From: Aureococcus anophagefferens
Lineage: Eukaryota > Sar > Pelagophyceae > Pelagomonadales > Pelagomonadaceae
Direction of reading: 5' to 3'
DNA: 64,000 nucleotides
Assembly: GCF_000186865.1 (NCBI RefSeq)
Contig: NW_008705570.1
Span: forward strand, 261,261 to 325,260
Part shown: piece after piece, positions 47,816 through 57,305 of the stretch
Layout of the letters: each line of letters starts with the position of its first letter
Position numbering within the stretch: the first letter of the stretch is position 1
The notes under the pieces: model-generated
The model's input: the letters and a program-made list of their open reading frames with translations, nothing else
The model's database searches: none
Told to the model about the DNA's origin: nothing
Program-made: the position numbers and the translations under genes

Positions 47816-48901
47816 TCACCTTACCGGTGCCGCGTCGTCGTCGGCGAAGCGCGCGGCCGGCTTGGGGGCCTTGTCGGCGTCGGCGGGGTGGGCGGCCGCG
47901 GCCCGGCGGTCCCCGGGCGCGCCGCGGAGGGGCTCGGGCTCGTAGAGGTCCTCGCCGCTGTCGCGGACCGCGACGTCCGGGATGAGCAGCCCGGCGCCGT
48001 CGACGCGCGTCGGCGGCGGGTCGTTGCGGTGCGCGAAGCCCGCGAGCACGTCGCGCGGCGGCGGGCGGCGCAGGTCCTCCCGGGCGCTCTCCTTGACGAT
48101 GGCCGCGGGCCTCCCCAACTTCCACGGCGGCGTCGGTCCTCCTTCTTTCGGCTTCGCGGGCGTGCCCGGCGGCGTCTCGCAGGGCCGCGGCTCGCGGCGC
48201 AGGGCGCGCTTCGACTCGCGGAGCGCGAGGCGCGCGGCCTGCTCCGTCTCCCGGCGCGCGTCGCTGAGGATCTTCGCGACCCTGGCGTCGCACGCGCGCT
48301 CGGCGTTCCGCGCGTCGTCGCGCGCCGCGAGCGCGCCCGCGCGCGCCTCGTCGAGCAGCGCCTGCTGCGCCTCGCTGCGGGCCGTCGCCGCGGCCGCCGC
48401 GCGCTCGCGGATGTCGACCTGGTCCCGGAGGCTCGCGGCCTCGAGCGCGCGCGTCTCCCGCTCGTCGGCCAAAGTCGCCTCGAGGTCGCCCTTCTCGCTT
48501 TCGACGGCGGCGAGCCGGCGTTTGCACTCGTCGAGCTCGACGGCCAGCGTCGTCGCGCGCGCCTCGGCGTCGACGGCCCCGTTTCTCGCCGCCGCGACGT
48601 CGCCGCGCGCGCGAGAGGCCTCGGCGGCCGCCGCCGCGAACGCCGCGTGCGACGCGCGCAGCGCGGACGCCGCCGCCGCCGCGTCGGCGTCGCGCTGCGC
48701 GCGGCCGCGGTCGTCGCGCCGCTTCTCGAAGCGGCTCCGCTCGAAGCGGTCGCTCAGCGCCTCGACGCGCTCGATCTCGCGCGCCCGCGACTGGGCCGGC
48801 TCGCCGCCGCCGAAGCGCTCGCGCGTCTCCCGCGCGACGTCCGGCGCGCAGCCGTCGGCCAGCGCTTCCAAAGCGACCGCCAAGCGATCCGGCGCGGCCA
48901 T
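47816..48901 (-). CDS. Coiled-coil protein, unknown function
   Basis: 361 residues. Residues 30-235 are almost continuous coiled coil rich in Ala, Arg and Glu (for example RAREIERVEALSDRFERSRF, LDECKRRLAAVESEKGDLE, ARNAERACDARVAKILSDAR). The C-terminal 120 residues are proline-rich, with a GGPTPPWKLGRPA motif and DSGEDLYEPEPL. No enzymatic domain is seen. It is divergent from the TPR gene (172 bp apart). A structural or cytoskeletal role is plausible but not shown. Confidence 0.62.
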   Translation of the reverse strand: MAAPDRLAVALEALADGCAPDVARETRERFGGGEPAQSRAREIERVEALSDRFERSRFEKRRDDRGRAQRDADAAAAASALRASHAAFAAAAAEASRARGDVAAARNGAVDAEARATTLAVELDECKRRLAAVESEKGDLEATLADERETRALEAASLRDQVDIRERAAAAATARSEAQQALLDEARAGALAARDDARNAERACDARVAKILSDARRETEQAARLALRESKRALRREPRPCETPPGTPAKPKEGGPTPPWKLGRPAAIVKESAREDLRRPPPRDVLAGFAHRNDPPPTRVDGAGLLIPDVAVRDSGEDLYEPEPLRGAPGDRRAAAAHPADADKAPKPAARFADDDAAPVR

Positions 48902-49073
48902 CGGAGTTTGGAGTTCTCAGGCGGAGGCGAGCAGCCCCATCACATTCGAAATATAAAAATGCAACAAGGCCTGCGAAATCTTTGGCTTAAACAGGCGCCC
49001 AAGAAGCGTTTGTGTCGTGAGGTGAACCGAACGCCCGGGGCTGCCCGCTGCGGCCGCACGTCGGGGGCCCACG

Positions 49074-49727
49074 ATGCCGGAGACCGACGGCGGGCGGACC
49101 TTTCCCGAGGCGAAGCCCTCGGCCCCCCTCGAGGCCCTGGAGACGAGCCCGTCCATGGCGTCGGCCCCGCCCCAGCAGAAGAGTCCCATCGAGACGGACT
49201 TCGAGGACCGCCCGAAGGCGACGAGCGTCGCGCCCCTGACGACGGACGGCGGCGCGTGCAAGGACCTGGAGCGGCAGCTCGCGCAGTCCATCACGAAGCA
49301 CGGCGAGAACCACATCTCCGTCGCCAAGACGCTGCTGGCCCTGGGCGTCGAGCGACGGCGCGAGGGCAAGATCGACGCGGCCATCGCGCACCTCGAGCGC
49401 GGCATCGGCGTGCTCGAGACCATCGTCGTGGACCCGGGCGACGCGCGCATCGTCATCAAGATGCTCACGGAGCTGGCGACGTGCTGCACGACGCACGGCC
49501 GCCTCGACGACTCGACGGCGTTGTTGAACCGCGCCGTCGAGGTCGCCGTGGGCTCCGGCGACGACGCCGAGGCGGGCCGCCTCCGCGAGGAGCTCAAGAG
49601 CGTCGACGTCGAGCGCAAGCAGGCCGCCGCCAAGGCGCGGGCCGCGGGCGGCCGGGGCCGCGGCTCGCCGAACCGCCCGGGATCGAGCGGCGGCGGGCCG
49701 CTGCCGCCCAAGAAGCTGTTCCCCTAG
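49074..49727 (+). CDS. TPR protein (kinesin-light-chain-like repeats)
   Basis: 217 residues. The first 65 residues are disordered and acidic/proline-rich. Residues about 65-180 hold three helical TPR-type hairpins with the KLC pattern (HGENHISVAKTLLALGVERRREGKIDAAIAHLERGIGVLE; LTELATCCTTHGRLDDSTALLNRAVEVA). The C-terminal 40 residues are Gly/Arg/Pro-rich. It is an adaptor-type protein; its partner is unknown. Confidence 0.7.
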   Translation: MPETDGGRTFPEAKPSAPLEALETSPSMASAPPQQKSPIETDFEDRPKATSVAPLTTDGGACKDLERQLAQSITKHGENHISVAKTLLALGVERRREGKIDAAIAHLERGIGVLETIVVDPGDARIVIKMLTELATCCTTHGRLDDSTALLNRAVEVAVGSGDDAEAGRLREELKSVDVERKQAAAKARAAGGRGRGSPNRPGSSGGGPLPPKKLFP

Positions 49728-49805
49728 CGCGGCCGCCGGACTCGGCGCGGCCGCGCGAGTGTAACACCCCCGGGCGCCGCGGCGACCACCGCCGCGGCGC
49801 CGACT

Positions 49806-50999
49806 TTACACGGTGGAGTCTACGTACGCGCAGAGCCGCTCGAGGCCCTCGCGGACGTCGCCCTCGCTCGCGCAGAGGCTCACGCGGACGTGGTGGGCCG
49901 TCGGCGCTCCAAAGGCCGCGCCGGGCGCGACGGCGACGCCCCGGTCCGCGAGCAACTCCCGGGCGAAGGCGACGGAGTCGCGGCCCACGTCCACGAGCAG
50001 ATAGAACGCGCCGGCCGGCTCGTACTCGAGGCGGCCGCGGGCGCCGAGCACGCCGAGCGCGACGTCGCGGCGCGCGCGGTACGCGTCGCGCATCGACGCC
50101 GCGTAGGCGCGCGCGTCGGAGCTCCGGAGCGCCGCCTCGGCGCCGGCCTGGGCGAAGGGCACGCCGCAGGACACGAGGGGCTCCATGAGCTTCTCCGCGG
50201 CGGCGACGAGGGCCGGCCCCTTGGACGCGAGCCAGCCCACGCGAAAGCCCGTCATGGCGAACTCCTTCGAGACCCCCGCGCAGGCGACGACGCGGCCCTC
50301 GGCGGCGCCGAGGTCGCAGTCGAAGACGGACGGCGCGCTGCCGCCGCCGTTCGAGAAGCAGACGCCGCCGTAGATCTCGTCCGAGAGGAGCGCCGCGCCC
50401 GGTCGGTCGCCGACGAAGTCGACGAAGCGCTGGAGCTCCTCGCGCGAGAAGACGCTGCCCGTCGGGTTCGACGGGCTGTTGACGACGACGAGCTTCGTCC
50501 GAGGGGTCGCCAACGCCTCGAGCGCCTCGCGCGACGGCGCGGACCAGGCCTCGCTCGCGCGTCCCAGCGGGTAGTGGACGACGGTGGCGCCGAGGACATG
50601 AGCGGCCATGGTATAGTTCTCGTAGCCCGGGGATGGCAAGAGGACCTCGTCGCCGGGCTCGAGACACGCCGCGAAACATGCGTAGAACGCGAGCATGCTG
50701 CCCGACGTGACGACGACGTCCTTCGCCGCGATGCGCGCGGCGGGCGACCGGCGGCCGTAGATTTCCGTGGCGACGGCGTCGCGCAAGCCGTCGAGCCCCG
50801 CGTTGGCGATGTAGGACTGCATGCCGTGGCGCGCGACGGCGTCCTGCGACGCGGCGACGGCGGCCTCCGGTGCAGCAAAATTCGGCTGCCCGACGCCGAG
50901 GTGGATGACCTGTTTGCCCTCCGCTTCTAAAGCCCAGGCGCGGCCGAGGATGTCGCGGATCAGCGAGCCGCGGACCTTTGCGATGTTTCGTGCGAACAT
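49806..50999 (-). CDS. Class I/II PLP-dependent aminotransferase
   Basis: 397 residues from MFARNIAKVRGSLIRDILGRA, full length for the aspartate-aminotransferase superfamily. Hallmarks are HLGVGQPNF near the start, VTSGSMLAFYACFAACLEPGD, NSPSNPTG (substrate carboxylate and PLP contact), LLSDEIYGG (Asp to the pyridine nitrogen), GVSKEFAMTGFRVGW (Schiff-base Lys) and the C-terminal VRVSLCAS Arg. The fold type and chemistry are secure; whether the substrate is aspartate, alanine or another amino acid is not. No clear targeting peptide is visible. Confidence 0.87.
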   Translation of the reverse strand: MFARNIAKVRGSLIRDILGRAWALEAEGKQVIHLGVGQPNFAAPEAAVAASQDAVARHGMQSYIANAGLDGLRDAVATEIYGRRSPAARIAAKDVVVTSGSMLAFYACFAACLEPGDEVLLPSPGYENYTMAAHVLGATVVHYPLGRASEAWSAPSREALEALATPRTKLVVVNSPSNPTGSVFSREELQRFVDFVGDRPGAALLSDEIYGGVCFSNGGGSAPSVFDCDLGAAEGRVVACAGVSKEFAMTGFRVGWLASKGPALVAAAEKLMEPLVSCGVPFAQAGAEAALRSSDARAYAASMRDAYRARRDVALGVLGARGRLEYEPAGAFYLLVDVGRDSVAFARELLADRGVAVAPGAAFGAPTAHHVRVSLCASEGDVREGLERLCAYVDSTV

Positions 51000-51073
51000 G
51001 GTACAAGCTTGTTGTTAGGGGCTGCCCATCGTGGCTGCTTCAGGATAGCTTCAAGCTGGCATAATAATCGATC

Positions 51074-51610
51074 TTGAAGGAGTTGAGCATGGACGCCAGC
51101 CCCTCCGAGGATGACGGGAGCATGCCATTGGACGACTGGGCCGAGACTGACGGGAGCATGGACGACCGGTCCGAGGATGACGCATCCGCTTCACTTTTTG
51201 AGCCTGAACTGCTGCGAGGTGAAGCGCTGTCTGCGTATCGTAATTCTCGGGCGGCGCGGTCGTTCGTGGTGCCTCGCGCCAACACCAACGCGCGGCGTGT
51301 CATGTTTCGACAACATAGCTACCCAATCGATTGTGAGCCCGATCTGCTGATGGTCGAAGACCAGAGCGGCGCGGAAGTGCCTGCGGCCGACTTCTACGAG
51401 TGGGTTCGGCAGCAGTACTGCGAGCTCTGCGCGCTGCGCAAGGTGGTCGACGAACATGTGCCCGCCTTTGACGACCCGTTCGAAACATTCTTTGGGACGG
51501 TGCAAGATCTAGTGATGACTGACTCGTGGGGAAGTAGGGGACCTTTCCCTCCAGAGCTTCTTGAACTGCTTTTTGTATTCGACGACACTTTCTTGTCCAA
51601 AATTGTCTGA
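51074..51610 (+). CDS. Hypothetical protein
   Basis: 178 residues, an acidic Ser/Asp-rich N-terminus (DASPSEDDGSMPLDDWAET with an internal echo DGSMDDRSEDD) and then a globular-looking part (RRVMFRQHSYPIDCEPDLLMVEDQ, ADFYEWVRQQYCELCALRKV). Base composition is lower in GC than the neighbours. No family was recognised. It could form one gene with the next frame, but I could not find a convincing intron. Confidence 0.4.
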   Translation: MKELSMDASPSEDDGSMPLDDWAETDGSMDDRSEDDASASLFEPELLRGEALSAYRNSRAARSFVVPRANTNARRVMFRQHSYPIDCEPDLLMVEDQSGAEVPAADFYEWVRQQYCELCALRKVVDEHVPAFDDPFETFFGTVQDLVMTDSWGSRGPFPPELLELLFVFDDTFLSKIV

Positions 51611-51649
51611 GCATCTCAACGATATCGACATGACCGGCGCGAGGTCGTC

Positions 51650-52111
51650 TTGCGCGAGGTCCTCGGGCAGCGCCTGAGCGTCGTGGACCCGCTCAACGTC
51701 ATCGTCAGCTTCCTCGAGGTCGACGACGAAATGTTTTTGCCTCGCGCCGAACTCCCAGTCGTCTTGGAACATCTCGTGGAGTCATTCAACGCGCGGACGG
51801 ATACTCTAGACGAGCAAAGTGTCGTTGTGCGCGTCTACTCCGGCGAGCACGGACCCCTGGCCAAGGGACGAAGACTCTACAACGGCATTGCCGGCAAAAG
51901 TCGCTGGCAGGTCTTCTGGGAAGGCGAGGAGGATATGGAATTCTGGGAAGACGATCGCGAGGTTGCTGCCGACTTCCCATCTGTCGCTCTTCCTGAGACC
52001 GAGTTCCACCGGCATTACACAAACCGGGCGCTGGGAGAGTGTGGAGTCACTGTCCGGCGGTGGCCCGTAATTTGGCTCTATAGCACTTACTTCTTCTTCC
52101 GCGCCCTGTAG
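51650..52111 (+). CDS. Hypothetical protein or second exon of the preceding gene
   Basis: 153 codons open. The readable part is SVVDPLNVIVSFLEVDDEMFLPRAELPVVLEHLVESFN and WQVFWEGEEDMEFWEDDREV. It overlaps the last 25 bp of the convergent EF-hand/papain-like gene. The 39-bp gap to the preceding frame and the similar composition suggest a split or decayed single gene. Part of the opposite strand (51509-51772) is also open. Confidence 0.3.
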   Translation: MREVLGQRLSVVDPLNVIVSFLEVDDEMFLPRAELPVVLEHLVESFNARTDTLDEQSVVVRVYSGEHGPLAKGRRLYNGIAGKSRWQVFWEGEEDMEFWEDDREVAADFPSVALPETEFHRHYTNRALGECGVTVRRWPVIWLYSTYFFFRAL

Positions 52112-53957
52112 GGGAGGTGCGCGCCGAGCTCCGGCGTCCAGATGATCTCCAGCGGCCCGAGCGCGACGCCGTCGGCGAGGTCGGCCTCGACGTCGCGGCG
52201 GAGCACGCCGCGGTGCTGGCCCGCGCAGGTCGCGTAGTCCGAGGGCATCACGCTCCCGGGCTCGCGGCCCGCGCCGAGCCAGCCCATGTGCTGGAGGAAC
52301 TCGGCGACGACCTTGGAGCAGAAGTGGCTCCGGTGCTCCATGTCCGCCGCGTCCGCGGCGACGACGGAACCCCGGCGGCTGTGGTACTCGATCGCGTGCG
52401 TGAACTCGTCGCGCGTCGTGCTGTAGAGCGACCCGCGGACCGTGGCGCAAAAGTCCGCGGCCCTGGCGGCGTCGTCGCGCGACCGCGGCGCCGCGAGACG
52501 CCGCACGGCCACCGCCGAGACGCGGGTAGACATTTTGGACTCGAAGTAGCGGTGCGCGAAGTCGTAGACGTGGATGCCCTCGCCGGTGGACTCGAGCAGG
52601 TGCACGCCGGCGTCGCATCGCAGGCACGACGCCGGGAAGCTCTTCGCCGCCTTGCCGCCCCCGAAGAAGCCCGGCTCGACCGTCGACGACGCGTCCTCGT
52701 GGCTCCAGGGGAAGCAGACGCAGCTGCCCGGCGAGCAGAACGCGTGGCTCCGCCGCCGGAAGGGGAACGTCTCCAGCAGCTCCTCCGTCTTCTCGTTCGG
52801 CGCGCCCGGCGCGGGCGCCGCGCCGCGGACGACGACGGCGACGTGGGACCACGGCGCGTCCATCGCGAACTGGAGGTAGCGCCCCATGTCGTCGTCGATC
52901 TTCGACAATATAATGTCGCCCGTCTGCAGCGACGCCACGAAGTGGCGGATGTCCTCGGCGCCGTCGTCGACGACGAGCGCGCCGAGCCCGGGGAAGCCCG
53001 CGGCGTCGCGCATGGATCTTTCCCAGGAGACGGGCCGCATGAGCCGCGCGGCGTTGACCAAAAACTCCGGCAGCCGGACCTCGCCGTCGCCGTCGACGTC
53101 CAGCCGCTGGAAGATGCCCTGGACGAACTGGCCCTGGAAGACGCGCGCCACGTCCCCGAAGCCGATGAGCCGCAGCGCGACGTTGTAGTCCCTGATCCCC
53201 AGCGTCGAACCGCCGGACGCCGCCGCGACCTCGCCCGCCGAGAGCTCGAGGCTTTTGCGCCGCTCCGCCGCCGCCAGGAACGCGTCCAGCGCCCCGCCCA
53301 AACTCAGCGCCATGGCCACGGCCTCCCCCAGATCGATCCTCCCGTCGCCGGAGCTGTCGTAGCGGAGGAACGTCTCCGCGCGTTCGCGGGAGCCGCCGAG
53401 TGCCTCGACGGCCTCGGCGACGGACGCGCCCGCCGCGCGCGACCCCTCGTCCTCGAAGATCGTCGTCAGGATCTGCGCGAGCACGGAATCGAACGCCGCC
53501 GCGTCGACGTAGCCGGAGCCGTACGACGCGCGGTCGAAGACCTACCAAGTGCGACGGGGTCGGATTTCTTCACATCTTCAGGCGAAATTCACGCGAAAAA
53601 ACACTCCTGTCGCTCGACGCGGTCGAAGACGCGCTTCGCGGTCACCGCGCGGCCGAGGGCGCCCTTCGCCGCGCCGAAGGTGACGCCGGCCGCCGCGTCG
53701 CCGCCCTCGCAGTGCATGGCGTAGAGCGACGTCGCGAAGGGGCTGCCGCCGACGTCGCCGCAGCCCGTGCCCCGGTCGAGGAACTGGAAGAAGGCGGTTC
53801 TCGAGAGCGTGGCCAGCTTCAGGAACGACGCGGCGTCGTCTTCCACGGCGTCGGCGAGGCGCGGGATGTAGCAGAAGATGCTCTCGCCGATGGCCTCCAT
53901 CGTGGGACAGACGCGGGATCGGCGCCTCAACCACAGCGTCGAGCAGTCGAAGGTCAT
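52087..53957 (-). CDS. EF-hand protein with permuted papain-like (YiiX/C92-type) domain
   Basis: Exons 53631-53957 and 52087-53541 give 593 residues; MEAIGES at 53900 is an alternative start. Residues about 110-290 contain helical EF-hand units, two with good loops (RYDSSGDGRIDLGEAV, RLDVDGDGEVRLPEFLV). Residues about 300-580 match the permuted papain fold of bacterial YiiX/YaeF-type enzymes: LQTGDIILSKI, WSHVAVVVRG (His), EGIHVYDF and the later Cys in HRSHFCSKVVAEFLQHMGWL. Such enzymes act on amide or ester bonds of lipids or peptides; calcium control by the EF-hands is inferred. A short introner splits the gene and its excision restores KRVFDRASYGSGYVD. Confidence 0.75.
53542..53622 (-). 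mobile_element. Short introner, about 80-bp family
   Basis: An 81-bp insertion flanked by the perfect duplication GTCTTCGA (53623-53630 and 53534-53541); the next five bases also match. On the gene strand it begins CCGCGTCGAGCGAC and ends GTCGCACTTGGTAG. The intron is 53542-53630, 89 bp, with the donor GT from the duplication and the acceptor TAG from the element. It aligns with 33889-33968 in start (GTCGAGCGAC), middle (TTCGCC.GAA; ATCCGAC) and end (TGGTAG/CGGTAG). Confidence 0.85.
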
Positions 53958-54065
53958 TCATGTTGCCGTCGCCTCGGCGCGATGCTTTGACCAAAATTTA
54001 TTGCCCACCAATGCCGCACACCTGCGCGCCGCGCGCGCGAGCATAGGCTGCTACAGCAACTCGCG

Positions 54066-56863
54066 ATGCGGCGCCTCCTCTGCGCGCTCGTCGCGCTGGC
54101 GGCGCCGACGCGCGCCTACCAGGACCCCAACGCGACGGCGCAGCTGAAATACCTGCAAAACCACTGCGTCGCGGCCCCCTGCAGCGCCCACGGCCCCTGC
54201 GCGCCGCGCTTCGCCCGCGCGCAGCCCGGCGCGACCGTCGCGAGGGGCACGGCCTGGGTGATCACCGTGAAGCGCGTGCGCCGCGCGACGCAGAGCGACT
54301 GGGCGAACATGGAGCACTTTGCGGCGACGACGCTGCCGCAGTACGAGGAGCTCTGGCGCGGCCGGACGGGCGTCGACCACGTCGTGCTGCCGCAGGTCGC
54401 CGCGGCGTCGAACTTCGCGAGCGCGCGGGGCGCGGACACGGACTGGTTCAAGGAGACGGCCAGGGTCGCGTTCGCGGCGCTCCGGGCAAGAGCGAACCTC
54501 GCGCCCGCGCCAGCGGGCGACGGCTTCCTCGTCTTTCGCGACGGCCTGGGCCGGTCGACGTGCTACGAGCGCGTCGTCCACGCGACCTACGTGCCGAGGG
54601 CGACGTACCTGAGGGACCCCGACGCGACGCGCGCGTTCTTGGAAGCCGCGGACGGGCTCCACGGCGGCGGGTCCGTGGCCGACGCGGCGCCGTCGACGCG
54701 CCCGCCGCGGACCGTGACGTTGCTCCTGCGCTCCGCGAACCTGAACCGGCCGGCGAAGCGCGCGGGGCCCGCGTGGGCGAACTCGCGAGAGTTGGCGGCG
54801 TCGCTCGAGCGGTGGCTGTCCTCGGAGCACCCGGGCTGGGTTTTGCAGACCGTGGCCCTCGCCCACGCCTTCTCCTTCGCGTCCCAGTTCCGCACGGCGC
54901 AGCACTCGGGCGTGCTCGTGGGAGCGCACGGCGCGTCGCTGACGAACGGCGTCTTCCAAAGGGACGGCGCGGCGCTACTCGAGGTGCTCAACTGCGGCCA
55001 CCGGTCGAACACGTACCGCAAGCTCGCGACGAACCGGGGCCTCTTCTACGCGTCGGCGACGAAGGCGGGCCAGGGCCCGGGGGGCGCGGACTGCGGCAGG
55101 GACCTCGGCCGGCGCCACGTGGACACGCGGCGGTCGCTGCCGTTGGACGAGCTCCGGGGGCCGCTCTCGGCGGCCATCGCCGCCGTCGAGGCCAACCTGC
55201 CGCCGGCGACGCTCGCCGGCTGCGCGTCGCTGCTCCCGGCGGCCGGCGACCGGTCCGTCGGCGACGTCGACTCCCTCGCGGCGGCCCTCGAGCGGTCCGA
55301 CGCGCGCGGGGACGAGCGAAGGCGGCTCGGCGAGTGCGCGGCCTACCGGGCGGGCACCCTCTTCGCGACGCACGTCGCCCTCGGCGGCGACGACGGCGCG
55401 GACGTCGCCGCGCACCGGCGGCGGCGGACGTTCTTGCTCGCGGCCGCGGCCTTCGATCGCAGGGGCGGCGGCCTCGTCGACTCCTGGGCCATGAGCTTCT
55501 TCGTGGACAGCGCGGCCGTCGCCCTCGTCGAGGCGCAGCGCCTCGCGCGCCACGTGCTCTTCCTCCACGTGTCCAAGGCCGCGGGCACCAGGGCAGGAAA
55601 AGGGTGATTCAACGTCGCTTCAACGTGAGTGTTCCACGCGCGCCCGTTTCGGAAACAGCACCCACGCTTCGAGAGCGGTCCGAGAGATGATCGCTCGTCC
55701 CAAAATCAGCCGAAACGAGCGGAAAACGACCGAGAGAGGAGCCTTTGAAGTTGGGAATTTCGCACCCTGTTCCCGCCCAGGCGGGCACGTCGTTCTGCAA
55801 GCTCGCGGCGCGCAACAAGTGCGCGGCGCCGCCGAAATTCTCGACCATGTGGGACCCCGGCGACGGGCCGACCTGGGGCAACTGCGCGCGGGGGTTGAAG
55901 GTCGTCCACGAATCCGCGTCCAAGATCGGCAAGGGCCGCCGCGCGCGGTGCTCCGCGAAGGAGCTCGACTGCGCGCAGCGGCTCGCGGCCTTCAAGACGC
56001 GCGGCTACGAGCTGATGGCCGTCGAGCGCTGGGCCGACGCCGGCGGCGCCGTCTGCCCGTCGCCGGCGTCCAACAAGGAGGCGCTCTGGTACGCGACGGT
56101 TTTGCGGGAGCCGCTCGCGCGCGTCGCGAGCCACCACAACCACCTCTGGACGAAGACGCTGCGCACGGCGCCCAAGGCCGTCAAGGGCCGCACGCGGTCG
56201 AGCCGCAAGCCGGGCCTGTATTTCAAGGGCGTCTTCGAGGACGGCGGACCGGCGCCGTGCGTCGACCCGGAGGAGCTGCCGTTCTCCGTGGGCGCGCCGC
56301 ACCGCACGGGCTACGACTGGTCCATGGTCTGCGCCATGAGCTCCGACTACGCCACGCGGAGCCTGCTGGGCACGTCCTTCAGCGACCGGCCCTACGACGC
56401 GCGCGTGCCGCCGCGCGAGCCGCCGGACGCGCTGCTGCGACGGGCCAAGGACGCGCTCCTCGACTTCGCCGTGGTCCTCGTCGTCGAGCAGGCGTCCCGC
56501 GCCCGGAACGTCGTGCGCCACGGCCTGGGCTGGCGGCCCTTCTCGAAGGCGGACGTCTTTCCGACGATCGGCCGCGACGCGTCGAAATCCCGCAAGGTCG
56601 TCGCGGCGAACGCCACGGGCAGCGACCGCGCGCTGCTGACGCAGCACAACCAGCTCGACCTGGCCCTCTACGCCTTCGCCAACGACCTCTTCGACGCCGA
56701 CGTCTTCTTCTACGACAAGGCCGCGCACAGCGGCCTCTTCCGGGAGCCCATCGCCGACGCGCGGCGCCTCTTCTGCGGCTTCAACAAGGCGCCGCCGCCC
56801 GTCGACGAGGCCGCGGGCGACGACGAGGCCGACGGCTACGGCGAGGATCCGCCCGTAAGGTGA
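54066..56863 (+). CDS. GT61-like glycosyltransferase fused to a sulfotransferase domain
   Basis: Exons 54066-55580 and 55781-56863 give 865 residues. A signal peptide (MRRLLCALVALAAPTRAYQ) is followed by a DUF563/GT61-like domain: LLLRSANLNRPAK, then FRTAQHSGVLVGAHGASLTNGVFQ near residue 285, the family motif. After residue about 495 comes a sulfotransferase start, HVLFLHVSKAAGTSFCKLAARN, matching the PAPS 5'-phosphate loop (K..GTS). Later, TVLREPLARVASHHNHLW matches the 3'-phosphate R-x-P-x-x-R-x-x-S element. I infer a Golgi enzyme that adds a sugar and sulfates the product. The single intron is an introner exactly in the PAPS loop; without its removal neither domain is complete. Confidence 0.82.
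55589..55780 (+). mobile_element. Introner element, long family subgroup A, sense (best preserved)
   Basis: A 192-bp insertion with the perfect 8-bp duplication GCGGGCAC (55581-55588 and 55781-55788). Its ends CAGGGCAGGAAAAGGG and CCTGTTCCCGCCCAG are inverted repeats. The core appears as TCCCAAAATCAGCCGAA. The donor is GC (from the duplication) and the acceptor CAG (from the element), so the intron is GC-AG, 55581-55780. This copy is a useful type sequence for the family. Confidence 0.94.
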
Positions 56864-56906
56864 CATACAGGGTTTTTAGGCGCGAAGCGACCGAGGGAGG
56901 GGGCTC

Positions 56907-57305
56907 TCAGTAGAATGCGGTCTGCGCGCCGAAGCCGAAGAACGTCGCGTAGGGCGCCTTCTTCGGCACCGGCGCGGCGGCGGGCGGCGGCGGCGGCGGC
57001 GGCGGCTCCGCGGGGTCGACGAACCAGCCGAAGGGCTCGTCGTCGTCCGACGCGTCGCGCTGGAGGCAGCTCGGCTTCCGCGGCGCCCAGGCCGGCAGCT
57101 GCTTCGCCGGCGTCGCGCCGGCCGCCGCGGCGCGCCGGTTCGTCCACGGCGGCGTCTCGGCCTCGCTGCCCGAGCTCGACGAGTCCATGGCGTACGACAG
57201 GCCCGAGAGCAGGTCCGACGGCAGGGGCCACGGGTTGCTGTTTCCGACGAAGCTGCTGAAGGAGCAGAGCCGGCGCTCCACCTCCGCCGCGTCGAGCGTC
57301 GCCAT
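56907..57305 (-). CDS. Hypothetical small acidic/proline-rich protein
   Basis: 132 residues. Features are a short N-terminal helix (AAEVERRLCSFSSFVGNSNPWPLPSDL), a serine/acidic patch (MDSSSSGSEAETPPW), DASDDDEPFGWFVDP, an octaproline run and a C-terminal KKAPYATFFGFGAQTAFY. The WFVDP block and the aromatic tail look like short linear interaction motifs. No family was recognised. Confidence 0.55.
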   Translation of the reverse strand: MATLDAAEVERRLCSFSSFVGNSNPWPLPSDLLSGLSYAMDSSSSGSEAETPPWTNRRAAAAGATPAKQLPAWAPRKPSCLQRDASDDDEPFGWFVDPAEPPPPPPPPAAAPVPKKAPYATFFGFGAQTAFY

